This document shows, piece by piece, positions 43,867-53,148 of a stretch of 64,000 nt of DNA. This stretch comes from Chitinophaga terrae (ex Kim and Jung 2007) (GTDB taxonomy: Bacteria; Bacteroidota; Bacteroidia; Chitinophagales; Chitinophagaceae). The notes beneath the pieces are model-generated. The model ran no database searches. It saw only the letters and a list, made by a program, of their open reading frames with translations, and was not told the DNA's origin. Made by a program: the position numbers and the translations under genes. How positions within the stretch are numbered: position 1 is the first letter of the stretch; each line of letters opens with the position of its first letter. The stretch is from assembly GCF_900107795.1 (NCBI RefSeq), contig NZ_FNRL01000002.1:248001-312000 (forward strand). Direction: 5' to 3'.

Positions 43867-45618
43867 ATGTATAGGACGCACACTTGCGGAGAATTACGAA
43901 TAGAACAGGTAGGCCAGGAAGTAACATTGGCCGGATGGATTCAGACAGTAAGAAAATTTGGAAGTATCAATTTCGTGGACCTTCGAGATCGGTACGGGAT
44001 TACGCAGTTATTATTCAGCGAGAGCCTGAATGCCCGGTTAGATGAGCAGCCATTAGGCCGCGAATTCGTTATCCAGGCAACAGGTGTTGTAACAGAGCGT
44101 TCCAGCAAGAATAAAAATATACCAACCGGCGATATTGAGATCACGGTTTCTGACTTTAAGATCTTAAACGCGGCTAAAACGCCTCCTTTCACTATCCAGG
44201 ATGATACAGACGGTGGAGACGAATTAAGGATGAAATACCGCTTCCTGGACCTGCGCCGGAATTCGGTGAGGAAAAACCTGGAATTGCGTTACCAGGTGGG
44301 ACGGGCAGCGCGCAACTATTTACATACTGCCGGCTTCCTGGATGTAGAAACGCCGTTTCTGATCAATTCTACGCCGGAAGGAGCCAGAGACTTCCTGGTA
44401 CCAAGCCGTATGAACCCTAACCAGTTCTATGGTTTGCCGCAGTCGCCGCAAACTTTCAAGCAGTTGCTGATGGTGAGCGGTTACGATCGTTACTACCAGA
44501 TCGTGAAATGTTTCAGGGATGAGGATCTGAGGGCAGACCGCCAGCCGGAGTTCACGCAGATCGACTGCGAGATGAGCTTCGTGGAGCAGGAAGATATCCT
44601 GAACACGTTTGAAGATATGCTGAAGCATATTTTTAAGGAGATCAAGGGAATAGAGTTTAATGAGCCATTCCCAAGGATGACGTTCGACGATGCCATGGAG
44701 TTTTATGGAAACGACAAACCGGATATCCGTTTTGATATGAAGCTGGTTAACCTGACCGGTACGGTTCAGGGAAAAGGCTTCAAAGTGTTTGACGAAGCTG
44801 AATTGGTAGTGGCTATCAATGCAAAAGGATGTAGCGAATATACCCGCAAGCAGCTCGATGAGCTGACAGACTGGGTAAAACGCCCGCAAATTGGCATGAG
44901 TGGCCTTATCTATGCGCGTTACAACACGGATGGCTCCATTAAGAGCTCTGTGGATAAGTTTTTTGATGAAGAACAATTAAAATTATGGGCACAGGCTTGT
45001 AAGGCAGAACCAGGAGATCTAATGCTGGTGCTGGCTGGCAAGGAAGAGCGCACCAGGAAAGCGGCCAGCGAACTCCGCCTTGAAATGGGAGAACGCCTCG
45101 GTTTACGCAACAAAAACGAGTTTAAACCGTTGTGGGTAATAGACTTTCCTTTATTTGAGTATTCGGAAGAAGATAACCGTTGGGTGGCCCGTCACCATCC
45201 GTTCACGTCGCCGAAGCCTGAGCATATAGCCTTAATGGATGATGTTTCTCAATATGCCAAGATCAAAGCAAACGCTTACGATATAGTTTTAAATGGTACT
45301 GAAATAGGGGGAGGCTCCATCCGTATTTTCCAGCGGGATCTGCAGCAGAAGATGTTTGCGGCGTTGGGAATGAGTAAAGAGGAAGCTGAACATAAATTCG
45401 GATTTTTGATGGGGGCATTTGAATATGGCGCACCGCCGCATGGAGGTATTGCTTTCGGATTCGATCGCTTGTGTTCGCTGTTGGGTGGAAGTGAAAGCAT
45501 CCGTGATTTTATCGCTTTCCCTAAGAACAATTCCGGTCGCGATGTGATGCTGGATGCGCCGAGTGAGATCGATCAAAAACAGCTGGACGAATTGAGAATC
45601 AAGCTGGTAAGAGAATAG
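43867..45618 (+). CDS. aspS: Aspartate--tRNA ligase
   Basis: 583 residues, bacterial type with the GAD insertion. It charges tRNA-Asp. An N-terminal OB-fold anticodon-binding domain (about 1-110, '[26 protein letters not shown]') is followed by class II motif 2 '[23 protein letters not shown]' and motif 3 '[15 protein letters not shown]' near the C-terminus. The GAD region (about 300-420) contains the typical '[24 protein letters not shown]' part. Its leader has a -7 element, a small hairpin and a short upstream ORF. Confidence 0.97.
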   Translation: MYRTHTCGELRIEQVGQEVTLAGWIQTVRKFGSINFVDLRDRYGITQLLFSESLNARLDEQPLGREFVIQATGVVTERSSKNKNIPTGDIEITVSDFKILNAAKTPPFTIQDDTDGGDELRMKYRFLDLRRNSVRKNLELRYQVGRAARNYLHTAGFLDVETPFLINSTPEGARDFLVPSRMNPNQFYGLPQSPQTFKQLLMVSGYDRYYQIVKCFRDEDLRADRQPEFTQIDCEMSFVEQEDILNTFEDMLKHIFKEIKGIEFNEPFPRMTFDDAMEFYGNDKPDIRFDMKLVNLTGTVQGKGFKVFDEAELVVAINAKGCSEYTRKQLDELTDWVKRPQIGMSGLIYARYNTDGSIKSSVDKFFDEEQLKLWAQACKAEPGDLMLVLAGKEERTRKAASELRLEMGERLGLRNKNEFKPLWVIDFPLFEYSEEDNRWVARHHPFTSPKPEHIALMDDVSQYAKIKANAYDIVLNGTEIGGGSIRIFQRDLQQKMFAALGMSKEEAEHKFGFLMGAFEYGAPPHGGIAFGFDRLCSLLGGSESIRDFIAFPKNNSGRDVMLDAPSEIDQKQLDELRIKLVRE

Positions 45619-45946
45619 AGCCCGCTTTATTAACTTACCGATAACTGCCTTTTTCGACTTTTGCCGCTTGCCGGCATAGTCTTTGCAAGTAAAGGGCTTT
45701 TCGTAGCAAAAAATCCCCTTTGAGATGGCTTTTTGCCGCATCAAAGGGGATTGACATAAAATATTGAAACAATTTTTTTAACAAGCGATTAACGTACGAT
45801 TATCGAGTAGAGAGAAAGAAGCTTAAACTTATTATTTAATTTTTTAAAGTAATATTGCGGTGTGATCGGTTGTGATCATCGTTGATATGTGAAGTAAGAA
45901 AATGATGCTGAAAACAAAGGAACTATCACCTGAAAAAAATACTACC
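45619..45946. other. Intergenic region between aspS and the cell-wall operon
   Basis: 328 bases. The only clear structure is the hairpin at 45712-45752. The second half is AT-rich and should hold the promoter of the next operon, but I see no perfect TAnnTTTG there. An ATG at 45902 opens a 15-residue in-frame extension of the next gene. Confidence 0.5.
45712..45752 (-). terminator. Hairpin with T-tract on the minus strand
   Basis: A perfect 12-bp outer stem AATCCCCTTTGA/TCAAAGGGGATT with a further imperfect inner stem. On the minus strand it is followed by TTTT to give GGGGATTTTTTG, a good intrinsic terminator shape, although no gene on that strand ends here. On the plus strand the tail is not T-rich. 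Confidence 0.55.
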
Positions 45947-46534
45947 ATGAGAATTTTTACATTCTTCAAGAGGACGGTATGGTCATTTGTGGTGTTAATT
46001 ATGCTGATGCTCGGCAATGTTGGGTTTGCACAACAGTCAACTAAGAATTACGTAGAAAAATTCAAACCTGTCTCAATAAACCTGATGCAGGAAACCGGTA
46101 TACCAGCCAGTGTGATCTTAGGAGTTGCAATGCTGGAATCAGGTACGGGCACCAGCAGAAACGCCAAGCTGCTGCACAATCACTTCGGGATTGTGGGGAA
46201 AAACGACTTACATAAGATGCAACCAGGCAAACGTTCGGTATATAAACAATATGCTAACGACGTTGCTTCTTACGAACATTTTGTTGCCTTGCTGACCAAG
46301 AAAAAATGGTTCGGAGAAATGAAAGGAAATCCTCAATTCTCTGACTGGCTGAAAAAAATGAATCATAGCGGCTATTCCTCTGCTGGTCATGAATGGATCA
46401 GAAGAGTAACAGCCATTATTAACCGATATAAATTGTATAAGCTGGACGCTAGCATGGACAGTATATCAGCCGAATCAGCCAAATGGCTTAGCATCGGGAT
46501 GCCAGGAGCTAGCGAACAGGGTGCTGCTAACTGA
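45947..46534 (+). CDS. Glucosaminidase-domain protein (FlgJ/LytD-like), exported
   Basis: 195 residues from ATG 45947, chosen because it gives a normal signal peptide ending GFAQQ; ATG 45902 would add 15 residues in front. The mannosyl-glycoprotein endo-beta-N-acetylglucosaminidase-like domain covers most of the mature chain: 'SVILGVAMLESGTGTSRNAKLLHNHFGIVG' with the likely catalytic Glu, 'YEHFVALLTKKKWF' and 'WIRRVTAIINRYKLYKLD'. It should cleave the glycan strand of peptidoglycan. It is the first gene of a tight operon (8 bp to the next gene) with two SGNH hydrolases and an MBOAT acyltransferase. Confidence 0.9.
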   Translation: MRIFTFFKRTVWSFVVLIMLMLGNVGFAQQSTKNYVEKFKPVSINLMQETGIPASVILGVAMLESGTGTSRNAKLLHNHFGIVGKNDLHKMQPGKRSVYKQYANDVASYEHFVALLTKKKWFGEMKGNPQFSDWLKKMNHSGYSSAGHEWIRRVTAIINRYKLYKLDASMDSISAESAKWLSIGMPGASEQGAAN

Positions 46535-46542
46535 AAAATACT

Positions 46543-47961
46543 ATGTCCGGCAAAAATAAGTCTGCCTATCCGTTCTATATTGTCTTCGGAACTTTGGCAT
46601 GTCTGGTGGGTCTCTCACAGCTCAATCTCAATTTTTCTTTTAAAGACTTTCAATTTCGAAAACTGGATCTGCTGTCAGACCTTCGAACATCTGAAAATAA
46701 ATTGCCGGATCAAAAATCTTTTACTGCTGCCAATAAAACCGGCGGCAGTAAGCATTTATCGCCGGGCGACAGTGTAAGTACCGGCGGATCAGATTCTCTG
46801 GCAGCTGCCAACCCGGATAGTCGATACGACTATCTTTCTTATACCGGCATTCTCGAATACGCTTCCCCTGAAGCTGCCGATAACCCGGGCTTAAGAAGAT
46901 TCCTGGCAGCATTGAACGACCTGAAAGCAGGCAAAAGAAGCAAAGTTCGTATTGCCTATTTCGGGGATTCCATGATAGAAGGTGACCTGATCACAGCAGA
47001 CCTGAGAGACAGTCTGCAACATTTTTTTGGCGGCGCAGGAGTAGGATTCGTACCCATAACATCTGTAGTCGCATCTTTCAGAACTACGATCACCCATACC
47101 TTTTCTAAAGACTGGAAGGACTATCATTATAAAAACTCTCCACCCTCAAATGTCCTGCTAGGATTATCAGGACATACCTTTTACCCCGGAGGAAGCTCCT
47201 GGGCGAAATATTCTCCGGTAAAGAAACCTTTACTGGATAAATTTGAAGAAGTATCAGTGCTTTACGGACCTGCAGGCAACGGTATGGTAACCATTAACGA
47301 TAAACCATATACGCTGACAGGCAGTCGAACCGTTAATAGACTGGATCTGAGACAGGATACAGGCGCACAGTCAATAACGCTTGTCAATTCCGGCAATGCA
47401 GTACCATTGTATGGCGTTTGTTTTGAGAGTGAGAATGGGATTTATGTTGATAACTATTCCTTCAGAGGGATCAGCGGAGTGGAATTAGGACGGTTATCGG
47501 CAGCCATGGTCCGCCAGATGCAGGAAGAAAGACATTATGACCTGGTGATCATGCATTACGGCGCCAACGTATTATTCAGGCCTGAATTGACCGATTACAG
47601 CTGGTACCAGAAGCCAATGACCAAAGTGCTGGACTCATTGCGCCAGGATCTTCCGGGAACATCATTTTTAATAGTAGGAACAGCAGATAAATCTTATAGA
47701 AAAGCGGATAAATATGTAACCGCACCAGGCGTAGAAGCCTTGCTGAAAGTGCAGCACGACCTGGCAGCAGATCATGGTACTGCTTACTGGAACCTCTACG
47801 CAGCAATGGGTGGAGAAGGGTCCATGGTAAAGTGGGTAGAGGGTGATACAGTGATGGCCAACAAGGATTATACACACTTTAACAGAACCGGAGCAGCCAA
47901 AGTTGGGGCGCTGCTTTACAAAGCTTTGATGAATGAATACAGGCTGGCACAACAACCTTAA
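46543..47961 (+). CDS. SGNH/GDSL hydrolase-like protein 1 (membrane-anchored)
   Basis: 472 residues. One N-terminal membrane anchor (about 9-28), a low-complexity linker (about 45-95), then a SGNH domain. Block I 'IAYFGDSMIEGD' carries the catalytic Ser, block III is 'MHYGANVL' with the oxyanion Asn, and block V 'DYTHFNRTG' provides Asp and His. The central insert (about 200-300) has a beta-sandwich look and may bind carbohydrate. In an operon with an MBOAT protein it could move acetyl groups on or off a cell-wall polymer, as PatB and Ape1 do. Its 3' end overlaps the next gene by 29 bp. Confidence 0.85.
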   Translation: MSGKNKSAYPFYIVFGTLACLVGLSQLNLNFSFKDFQFRKLDLLSDLRTSENKLPDQKSFTAANKTGGSKHLSPGDSVSTGGSDSLAAANPDSRYDYLSYTGILEYASPEAADNPGLRRFLAALNDLKAGKRSKVRIAYFGDSMIEGDLITADLRDSLQHFFGGAGVGFVPITSVVASFRTTITHTFSKDWKDYHYKNSPPSNVLLGLSGHTFYPGGSSWAKYSPVKKPLLDKFEEVSVLYGPAGNGMVTINDKPYTLTGSRTVNRLDLRQDTGAQSITLVNSGNAVPLYGVCFESENGIYVDNYSFRGISGVELGRLSAAMVRQMQEERHYDLVIMHYGANVLFRPELTDYSWYQKPMTKVLDSLRQDLPGTSFLIVGTADKSYRKADKYVTAPGVEALLKVQHDLAADHGTAYWNLYAAMGGEGSMVKWVEGDTVMANKDYTHFNRTGAAKVGALLYKALMNEYRLAQQP

Positions 47962-49210
47962 ATGGAAATTGGCAGCAGTGCTCTCGTTACTGTTGCTTGC
48001 TGGAACTGCAACCTATGCACAACAAAAAGTAAATAACATTGAACAGGATACCGCCTTATACAATGTTTTCGATTCTTTTACAGTTGCCGACAGCAAAGTG
48101 ATTTCCATTGTTCACCTGGGAGATTCCCATGTGCAGGCAGGCTATTTCCCGTTAGCAACTGCTTCCTTATTACAACAGGAATTTGGCTCCGCAGGAAGGG
48201 GCTACGTTTTCCCATATAACCTGGCCGGTACCAACGGCCCTGAAGACTTTAAATGGAATACAACCAGCCGGTGGCAAACCGAAAGGGTAGTAGATCGCTA
48301 TAAATCGCCTTACCTGGGCCCCGGAGGAATTGCCCTGATCTCGCAGAACGATGCACCGACGATTTCAGTTACCGCAAAGCCGGATGCCCCGATGGATAAT
48401 AACTTCCGCAGGGTAAAGCTGCTTTATGATGCAGGAAATTCCAACAACTCGCTGATCGCCCCCGATGCCAACGTAACGATCTCGCCTGTCGATGGCGCCG
48501 GATCGCCAACCCTCAACGTAGCAACACTCGAATTCCCCCAAACTGAACAAACATTCCAGGCACGCTGGGAAGGCACCGGAAGTGGTCCTTTCAGGTTTTA
48601 TGGCGCTGTAATGGAAAATGGTAACAATGGGATACTTTACAATAGCATCGGCATCAATGGCGCCATGTATCAGCAATACAACGAGATCAGCAACACGCTG
48701 CTCACCCAGATGGCGGTGCTGCAACCCCAGTTGGTGATCATCTCTCTAGGCACCAATGAAGCATACGGGAAACTCGACCCCCTGGCCTTCAGGAACGAAA
48801 TAGATAAAGCAGTGACACTGATCAGGGAACGCAATCCCAACGTAAACATACTGCTTACAACACCTCCTGATTGCATGCGGGCAGTTAAAACCCCTCACAG
48901 GAGAAAAGTAGGCAAACGGTGGAGAACTTATTATACCACCAGGTATTACCCCAACCCTTATATCTCTATGGTCACTCAACAGATCATGGGATATGCGAGA
49001 GAACACGGGATTGCATGCTGGAATTTTAATGCGGTTAATAAATCACAAAAAGATAGATTTGCGGACGGATGGGCGCCAGACCATATTCATTTTAACGTGA
49101 AAGGGTATCAATTGCAGGGACAGTTGTTATACCAGGCCCTGGAGCAGTCTTACACGCACTATTTGCAGCAAGTAAAGAAAAACTCACTGACATCGAATGT
49201 TCAACATTGA
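47933..49210 (+). CDS. SGNH/GDSL hydrolase-like protein 2 (exported)
   Basis: 425 residues with a signal peptide (about 1-29, ending TYAQ) whose n-region is encoded within the end of the previous gene. SGNH blocks: 'IVHLGDSHVQAG' (Ser), 'VIISLGTNEAYG' (Asn) and 'APDHIHFNVKG' (Asp and His). Between block I and block III an inserted domain (about residues 115-235) again looks like a beta-rich carbohydrate-binding module. The two SGNH proteins are paralogues with the same overall plan but low identity. It overlaps the MBOAT gene by 14 bp, so all three are translationally coupled. Confidence 0.87.
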   Translation: MNTGWHNNLKWKLAAVLSLLLLAGTATYAQQKVNNIEQDTALYNVFDSFTVADSKVISIVHLGDSHVQAGYFPLATASLLQQEFGSAGRGYVFPYNLAGTNGPEDFKWNTTSRWQTERVVDRYKSPYLGPGGIALISQNDAPTISVTAKPDAPMDNNFRRVKLLYDAGNSNNSLIAPDANVTISPVDGAGSPTLNVATLEFPQTEQTFQARWEGTGSGPFRFYGAVMENGNNGILYNSIGINGAMYQQYNEISNTLLTQMAVLQPQLVIISLGTNEAYGKLDPLAFRNEIDKAVTLIRERNPNVNILLTTPPDCMRAVKTPHRRKVGKRWRTYYTTRYYPNPYISMVTQQIMGYAREHGIACWNFNAVNKSQKDRFADGWAPDHIHFNVKGYQLQGQLLYQALEQSYTHYLQQVKKNSLTSNVQH

Positions 49211-50681
49211 TAAGCTTTTATCCGAGCTTTTGTATGACCCGGCCAACCCGGTGCTGTTTAACAGCGGTTTCTTTTTTTATTTTTTCGCCCTTTTTATTCT
49301 GTGCTATCTCTTAGCCAGCAATAACAAGAGAGCCAGGGTAATTATCTATACGGTCTTTTCGCTGTACTTCTTTTACAAGGCATGCGGATACTATGTCGGA
49401 CTGGTGATCCTTTCCGCGATAGTAGACTACAATCTCTCGCACTGGATACATCGTACCCCCAGCAAAAGCACTAAGAAAACACTCCTTGTCACGAGTATCA
49501 TCCTCAACATAGGACTGTTATTCTATTTCAAGTATACCAACTTCTTCATTGGTATCGTCAACGATCTTACAGCCGGGCATATTCCTTTTCTCAACCTGAT
49601 ATTGCCGATAGGTATCTCCTTCTATACGTTCGAGAACCTCAGTTACACTATCGACGTATACAGGGAAGAAATTGAACCGGTGAATGATTTCATGGATTAC
49701 CTGTTCTTCCTTTCCTTCTTCCCTAAACTGATGATGGGACCAATTGTAAGGGCAGCCGACTTCATTCCCCAGATCTCGCAGCCCTACCGCCTTAGCTCGG
49801 AAGATATAGGTAAGGGAATGTACCTGATCATTGCAGGGTTGTTTAAAAAGATCGTTATCTCTGACTTCATTTACCAGAACTTCGTTCAATATATTTTCGA
49901 CGACCCAAGTAAACATACGGGGCTGGAATGCCTTGTAGGCGTTTATGGATACGCGCTGGTGATCTATTGCGATTTCTCAGGGTATTCGGATATGGCGTTG
50001 GGTATTGCCAGGTGGACAGGTTTCAAGATTCCGCCGAACTTCGACTCGCCTTATCAAAGCTCCAATATCACTGAGTTCTGGCGCCGCTGGCATATTTCAT
50101 TATCCAGCTGGTTGAGGGACTACCTCTATATTCCGTTAGGCGGTAACCGTAAAGGGAAGGTAAGACAGTATATTAACCTGGCGCTGACGATGCTGATAGG
50201 TGGTTTCTGGCATGGCGCAAGCTGGAACTTCATTTTCTGGGGAGCCATGCACGGAGGCGCGCTGGCCCTGGATAAAGTAAGGATCGACGCGCTGAAGAAA
50301 CGCAAAGCGGTATTTGCAGGATGGAAAGCCGCTCTTTTTAAAGTGATCGGTATATTGATCACCTTCCACTTCGTATGTTTCTGCTGGGTGTTCTTTAAAG
50401 CCAGCACCTTCCACGATGCCTGGTCGCTGTTGCACCAGATCGCATACGACTTCCAGCCTGAAATAGCTATGGACCTGTACAACGGTTATACGGCAGTGTT
50501 CTGGGTGATGATCATGGGCTTCATTTTGCACTTCCTGCCTTCCAAAGCGGAATTTTCCATGGAAACCATCCTTGGCCGTTTGCCGGTTGCAGGCAGCATC
50601 GCCGTGCTGGTAATATTTGTATGGCTTCTTGTGCAGGTAAAAAGCACCCAGCCGATGATCCCGATCTATTTCCAATTCTAA
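49197..50681 (+). CDS. MBOAT-family O-acyltransferase (PatA/AlgI-like)
   Basis: 494 residues with about ten to twelve membrane segments. MBOAT proteins pass acyl groups from the cytoplasm to an extracytoplasmic acceptor. The active-site His is in 'MLIGGFWHGASWNFIFWG' near residue 340, preceded by 'FWRRWHISLSSWLRDYLYIPLGGNRKG', which is typical of the AlgI/DltB/PatA group. 'DFSGYSDMALGIARWTGF' is another family landmark. With two SGNH proteins and a glucosaminidase upstream, acetylation of peptidoglycan is a plausible role, though an exopolysaccharide is possible too. A very strong hairpin follows the stop. Confidence 0.93.
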   Translation: MFNIDKLLSELLYDPANPVLFNSGFFFYFFALFILCYLLASNNKRARVIIYTVFSLYFFYKACGYYVGLVILSAIVDYNLSHWIHRTPSKSTKKTLLVTSIILNIGLLFYFKYTNFFIGIVNDLTAGHIPFLNLILPIGISFYTFENLSYTIDVYREEIEPVNDFMDYLFFLSFFPKLMMGPIVRAADFIPQISQPYRLSSEDIGKGMYLIIAGLFKKIVISDFIYQNFVQYIFDDPSKHTGLECLVGVYGYALVIYCDFSGYSDMALGIARWTGFKIPPNFDSPYQSSNITEFWRRWHISLSSWLRDYLYIPLGGNRKGKVRQYINLALTMLIGGFWHGASWNFIFWGAMHGGALALDKVRIDALKKRKAVFAGWKAALFKVIGILITFHFVCFCWVFFKASTFHDAWSLLHQIAYDFQPEIAMDLYNGYTAVFWVMIMGFILHFLPSKAEFSMETILGRLPVAGSIAVLVIFVWLLVQVKSTQPMIPIYFQF

Positions 50682-50690
50682 ACAAATCAG

Positions 50691-50743
50691 CAATAAAGCA
50701 AGAAGGCTGGTCCGCAACCCGGACCAGCCTTCTTGCTTTATTG
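50691..50743. terminator. Perfect 23-bp bidirectional terminator
   Basis: Arms 50691-50713 and 50721-50743 are perfectly complementary over 23 bp with a GCAACCC loop, between the convergent MBOAT and AraC-type genes. T-tracts are within the stem ends in both directions. Confidence 0.85.
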
Positions 50744-50753
50744 AGAACTGTTG

Positions 50754-51677
50754 TTAATGTAGTTTCAGCCAGGGAATATAGACCTCACAGGCGCTATCGC
50801 CAAGGAGGGAAATGAAGAAATGATTATTCCTCATTTTAAAATAACCTTCCCTGCATGAATTGTTGATGAACTGGTACATTGGCAATCCTGCTTCTGCATA
50901 ATTCATCGGCATTGTAAGTTTCTTGAAATTGCCGCCTTCCATCTGCTTGGTATATAACCTGAAAGGTTGCTGGAAGTTGCGCTGGATCTGCAGGTGAGCA
51001 ATATTATAAGGTGATAGTTTTGGAACAAGTATACCCAGGTACATTTTCATCCGGTGATAAGGAGTTACAGGAACTACATCCAGCGTACCTAATACCACCA
51101 TGGCATCAAACAGCAACAGGCTATCTCTTAATCCCTGCAACTGCTGGTGGTAAAGCGAATGGAAGTACATCAATTCCTGTATCGGATCATTTTGTCCAGG
51201 AAGGATATTGTAGTACAGCACAAAGTCGGGCAACTTGACGTCTACCGTTCTGTCGGGATTAAAAATAAGACTGTGCGGATCCTGGCGTGGAGAAGTGATG
51301 ATCTTTGTCCTGGTTAATGTATTATCCTCGTTATCTAAAAATCTTCTGTCGCGGAAGCTGGTTGGCGACTCGCCGTATAATTCCCTGAAACCTCTCGAAA
51401 AGGAAGATAACGTGTAGCCGCACCTTTCGGCTATATCAGCAATACTGTAGCCGCTATGCCTTAATTCTCCCGCTCCTGCTTCCAGTCTTCTTCTTTTATT
51501 AAAAGCGATGAAAGTATCCCCGTAAATCTCTGCAAACTTATGCGAGAAATTGTCAGGCGATTCATTCAACATGTTAGCTACTTTTCTGAGGTCGAGCGAC
51601 CCATAGGGATCATCATGAGATATAGCAATTGCATGTTCAATTCGATGCTTCCAGTGGATCAGGGTAGAAGGTTTCAT
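50754..51677 (-). CDS. AraC-type regulator with GyrI-like ligand domain
   Basis: 307 residues from ATG 51677. A longer frame reaches 51914, but that would overlap the divergent porin gene and adds residues with no family features, so it is not used. The N-terminal AraC DNA-binding domain (about residues 12-110) has two helix-turn-helix units: 'LRKVANMLNESPDNFSHKF' and 'SIADIAERCGYTLSSFSRGF'. The C-terminal part (about 145-307) resembles a GyrI/effector-binding domain, which binds small hydrophobic molecules in relatives such as Rob and BmrR. The target could be the divergent porin gene (142 bp between starts). Confidence 0.85.
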   Translation of the reverse strand: MKPSTLIHWKHRIEHAIAISHDDPYGSLDLRKVANMLNESPDNFSHKFAEIYGDTFIAFNKRRRLEAGAGELRHSGYSIADIAERCGYTLSSFSRGFRELYGESPTSFRDRRFLDNEDNTLTRTKIITSPRQDPHSLIFNPDRTVDVKLPDFVLYYNILPGQNDPIQELMYFHSLYHQQLQGLRDSLLLFDAMVVLGTLDVVPVTPYHRMKMYLGILVPKLSPYNIAHLQIQRNFQQPFRLYTKQMEGGNFKKLTMPMNYAEAGLPMYQFINNSCREGYFKMRNNHFFISLLGDSACEVYIPWLKLH

Positions 51678-51795
51678 ACAATAGTTGCTTGCGTTGACTA
51701 ATATAGTAAAAATTCGTCGTTCAACTTGAAAATAGATTACCCTGAATGATCGGAATAACAACCGTATAACAAATGAAGAATCATCGTATTTTCTA

Positions 51796-51803
51796 TACAT
51801 TTG
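51796..51803 (+). promoter_or_regulatory. -7 element (TACATTTG) for the porin gene
   Basis: Perfect TAnnTTTG, 16 bases before ATG 51820. The following bases GCGCAAAATT match those after the atpB -7 element. Confidence 0.55.
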
Positions 51804-51819
51804 CGCAAAATTCTCCGTG

Positions 51820-53148
51820 ATGCGTGCAGCCAAAGTCCTGGTTATCATATCTTTTATTGTTTTTTCTTCTGTTTCTGCGAGTGCACAGTTCCTGATGGAC
51901 ATGATCGATACCACAACAGAGTTGGGTAAAGGGATGATATCGATGTACGAGAAATACGATGCTTTAAGGTTTAGCGGTTATATACAGCCTCAATGGCAGC
52001 TGGCGGGGAGCAAAGGAGCGTCCAGCTATGCAGGAGGCGACTTCGGGGCTGCCGTGAATAACAGGTTTACTTTACGCAGGGGAAGGATCCGTGTTGATTA
52101 TGAACGATATAACAAGGAAGGGATGCCTGTGGTGCAGTTCGCGTTCCAGTTTGATGGAACGGAAAGAGGGGTGTTTATCAGGGATTTCTACGGACGTTTC
52201 CTTGAAACAAAGTTTAACCTCTTTTCGCTTGCCGGTGGTATGTTTGCCCGTCCATTCGGGTATGAGGTGAACCTTTCGTCAGCCGATCGCGAAACCCCGG
52301 AACGTGGGCGGATGTCGCAGATCCTCATGAAAACGGAGAGAGACCTTGGAGCAATGATCTCTTTTGAGCCTAGACGCCCCGACCATCCGCTCCGGTTCCT
52401 GAAGATCGATATTGGCGCATTCAATGGCCAGGGGCTGACATCAACTACCGATTTCGACAGCCATAAAGATATTATCGGGCGTGCTGGCATTAAACCTCAG
52501 AAACTGAAGCGGTCAGGAATTATATTATCCGGCGGCGTATCTGTATTGTACGGCGGCATGCAGCAGTTCACCAATTATGTTAACCGCATGGGAACTGTAA
52601 ACGGGCATCCGGGCTTTATCACAGATTCTTCGTTGAGCAACGCGGGAAAGATAGCCCCCAGGCACTATTATGGAGCCGATTTTCAATTGAAGATCCCTAA
52701 TGGAAAGGGAAGGGGATATACCCAGTTCAGGGCGGAATATATACGCGGAGAACAGACCGCTACGGCTGCAACCAGCGAAACGCCCGGCATAATACCGGTG
52801 GGCAGCGACGGGAAATACCTGCCTTTGTACGTGCGGCCTTTTGATGGCGCTTACCTGTATTTCATTCAGCACCTGGGCAGCGACAAACACCAGGTAGTAG
52901 TGCGTTACGACTGGTACGATCCTAATAAGAAAGTGAAAGGCATGGAGATAGGAGCGCCGGGAGAGGGGCTTACGCCTGCCGATGTACGGTTTAATACCCT
53001 TGGTTTCGGGTATTTGTATTATGCCAACGAGCACCTGAAATTCACGCTCTACTACGATATGGTAAAGAACGAATCTACCCGGCTTTCCGGCTATACAGAT
53101 GATTTAAAAGATGATATTTTCACGGCGCGGATGCAGTACAGGTTTTAA
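51820..53148 (+). CDS. Outer membrane porin, OprP/OprO-like
   Basis: 442 residues from ATG 51820. Signal peptide about 1-22 (ending ASAQ), a short amphipathic segment, then a barrel beginning 'ALRFSGYIQPQWQLAGS' with 'FTLRRGRIRVDYERYN' and strands of alternating residues to the terminal 'DDIFTARMQYRF' with C-terminal Phe. This pattern is that of the phosphate-selective porin O/P family. The phoB-phoR pair lies tail to tail with it (no bases between stop codons), so a role in phosphate uptake is plausible but inferred. It is divergent from an AraC-type regulator. Confidence 0.86.
   Translation: MRAAKVLVIISFIVFSSVSASAQFLMDMIDTTTELGKGMISMYEKYDALRFSGYIQPQWQLAGSKGASSYAGGDFGAAVNNRFTLRRGRIRVDYERYNKEGMPVVQFAFQFDGTERGVFIRDFYGRFLETKFNLFSLAGGMFARPFGYEVNLSSADRETPERGRMSQILMKTERDLGAMISFEPRRPDHPLRFLKIDIGAFNGQGLTSTTDFDSHKDIIGRAGIKPQKLKRSGIILSGGVSVLYGGMQQFTNYVNRMGTVNGHPGFITDSSLSNAGKIAPRHYYGADFQLKIPNGKGRGYTQFRAEYIRGEQTATAATSETPGIIPVGSDGKYLPLYVRPFDGAYLYFIQHLGSDKHQVVVRYDWYDPNKKVKGMEIGAPGEGLTPADVRFNTLGFGYLYYANEHLKFTLYYDMVKNESTRLSGYTDDLKDDIFTARMQYRF

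Noticed and set aside
50754..51914. A 386-residue form of the AraC-type regulator starting at 51914
   Set aside because: The extra 79 residues overlap the porin gene and its promoter on the other strand and have no family similarity; ATG 51677 gives the usual domain layout.
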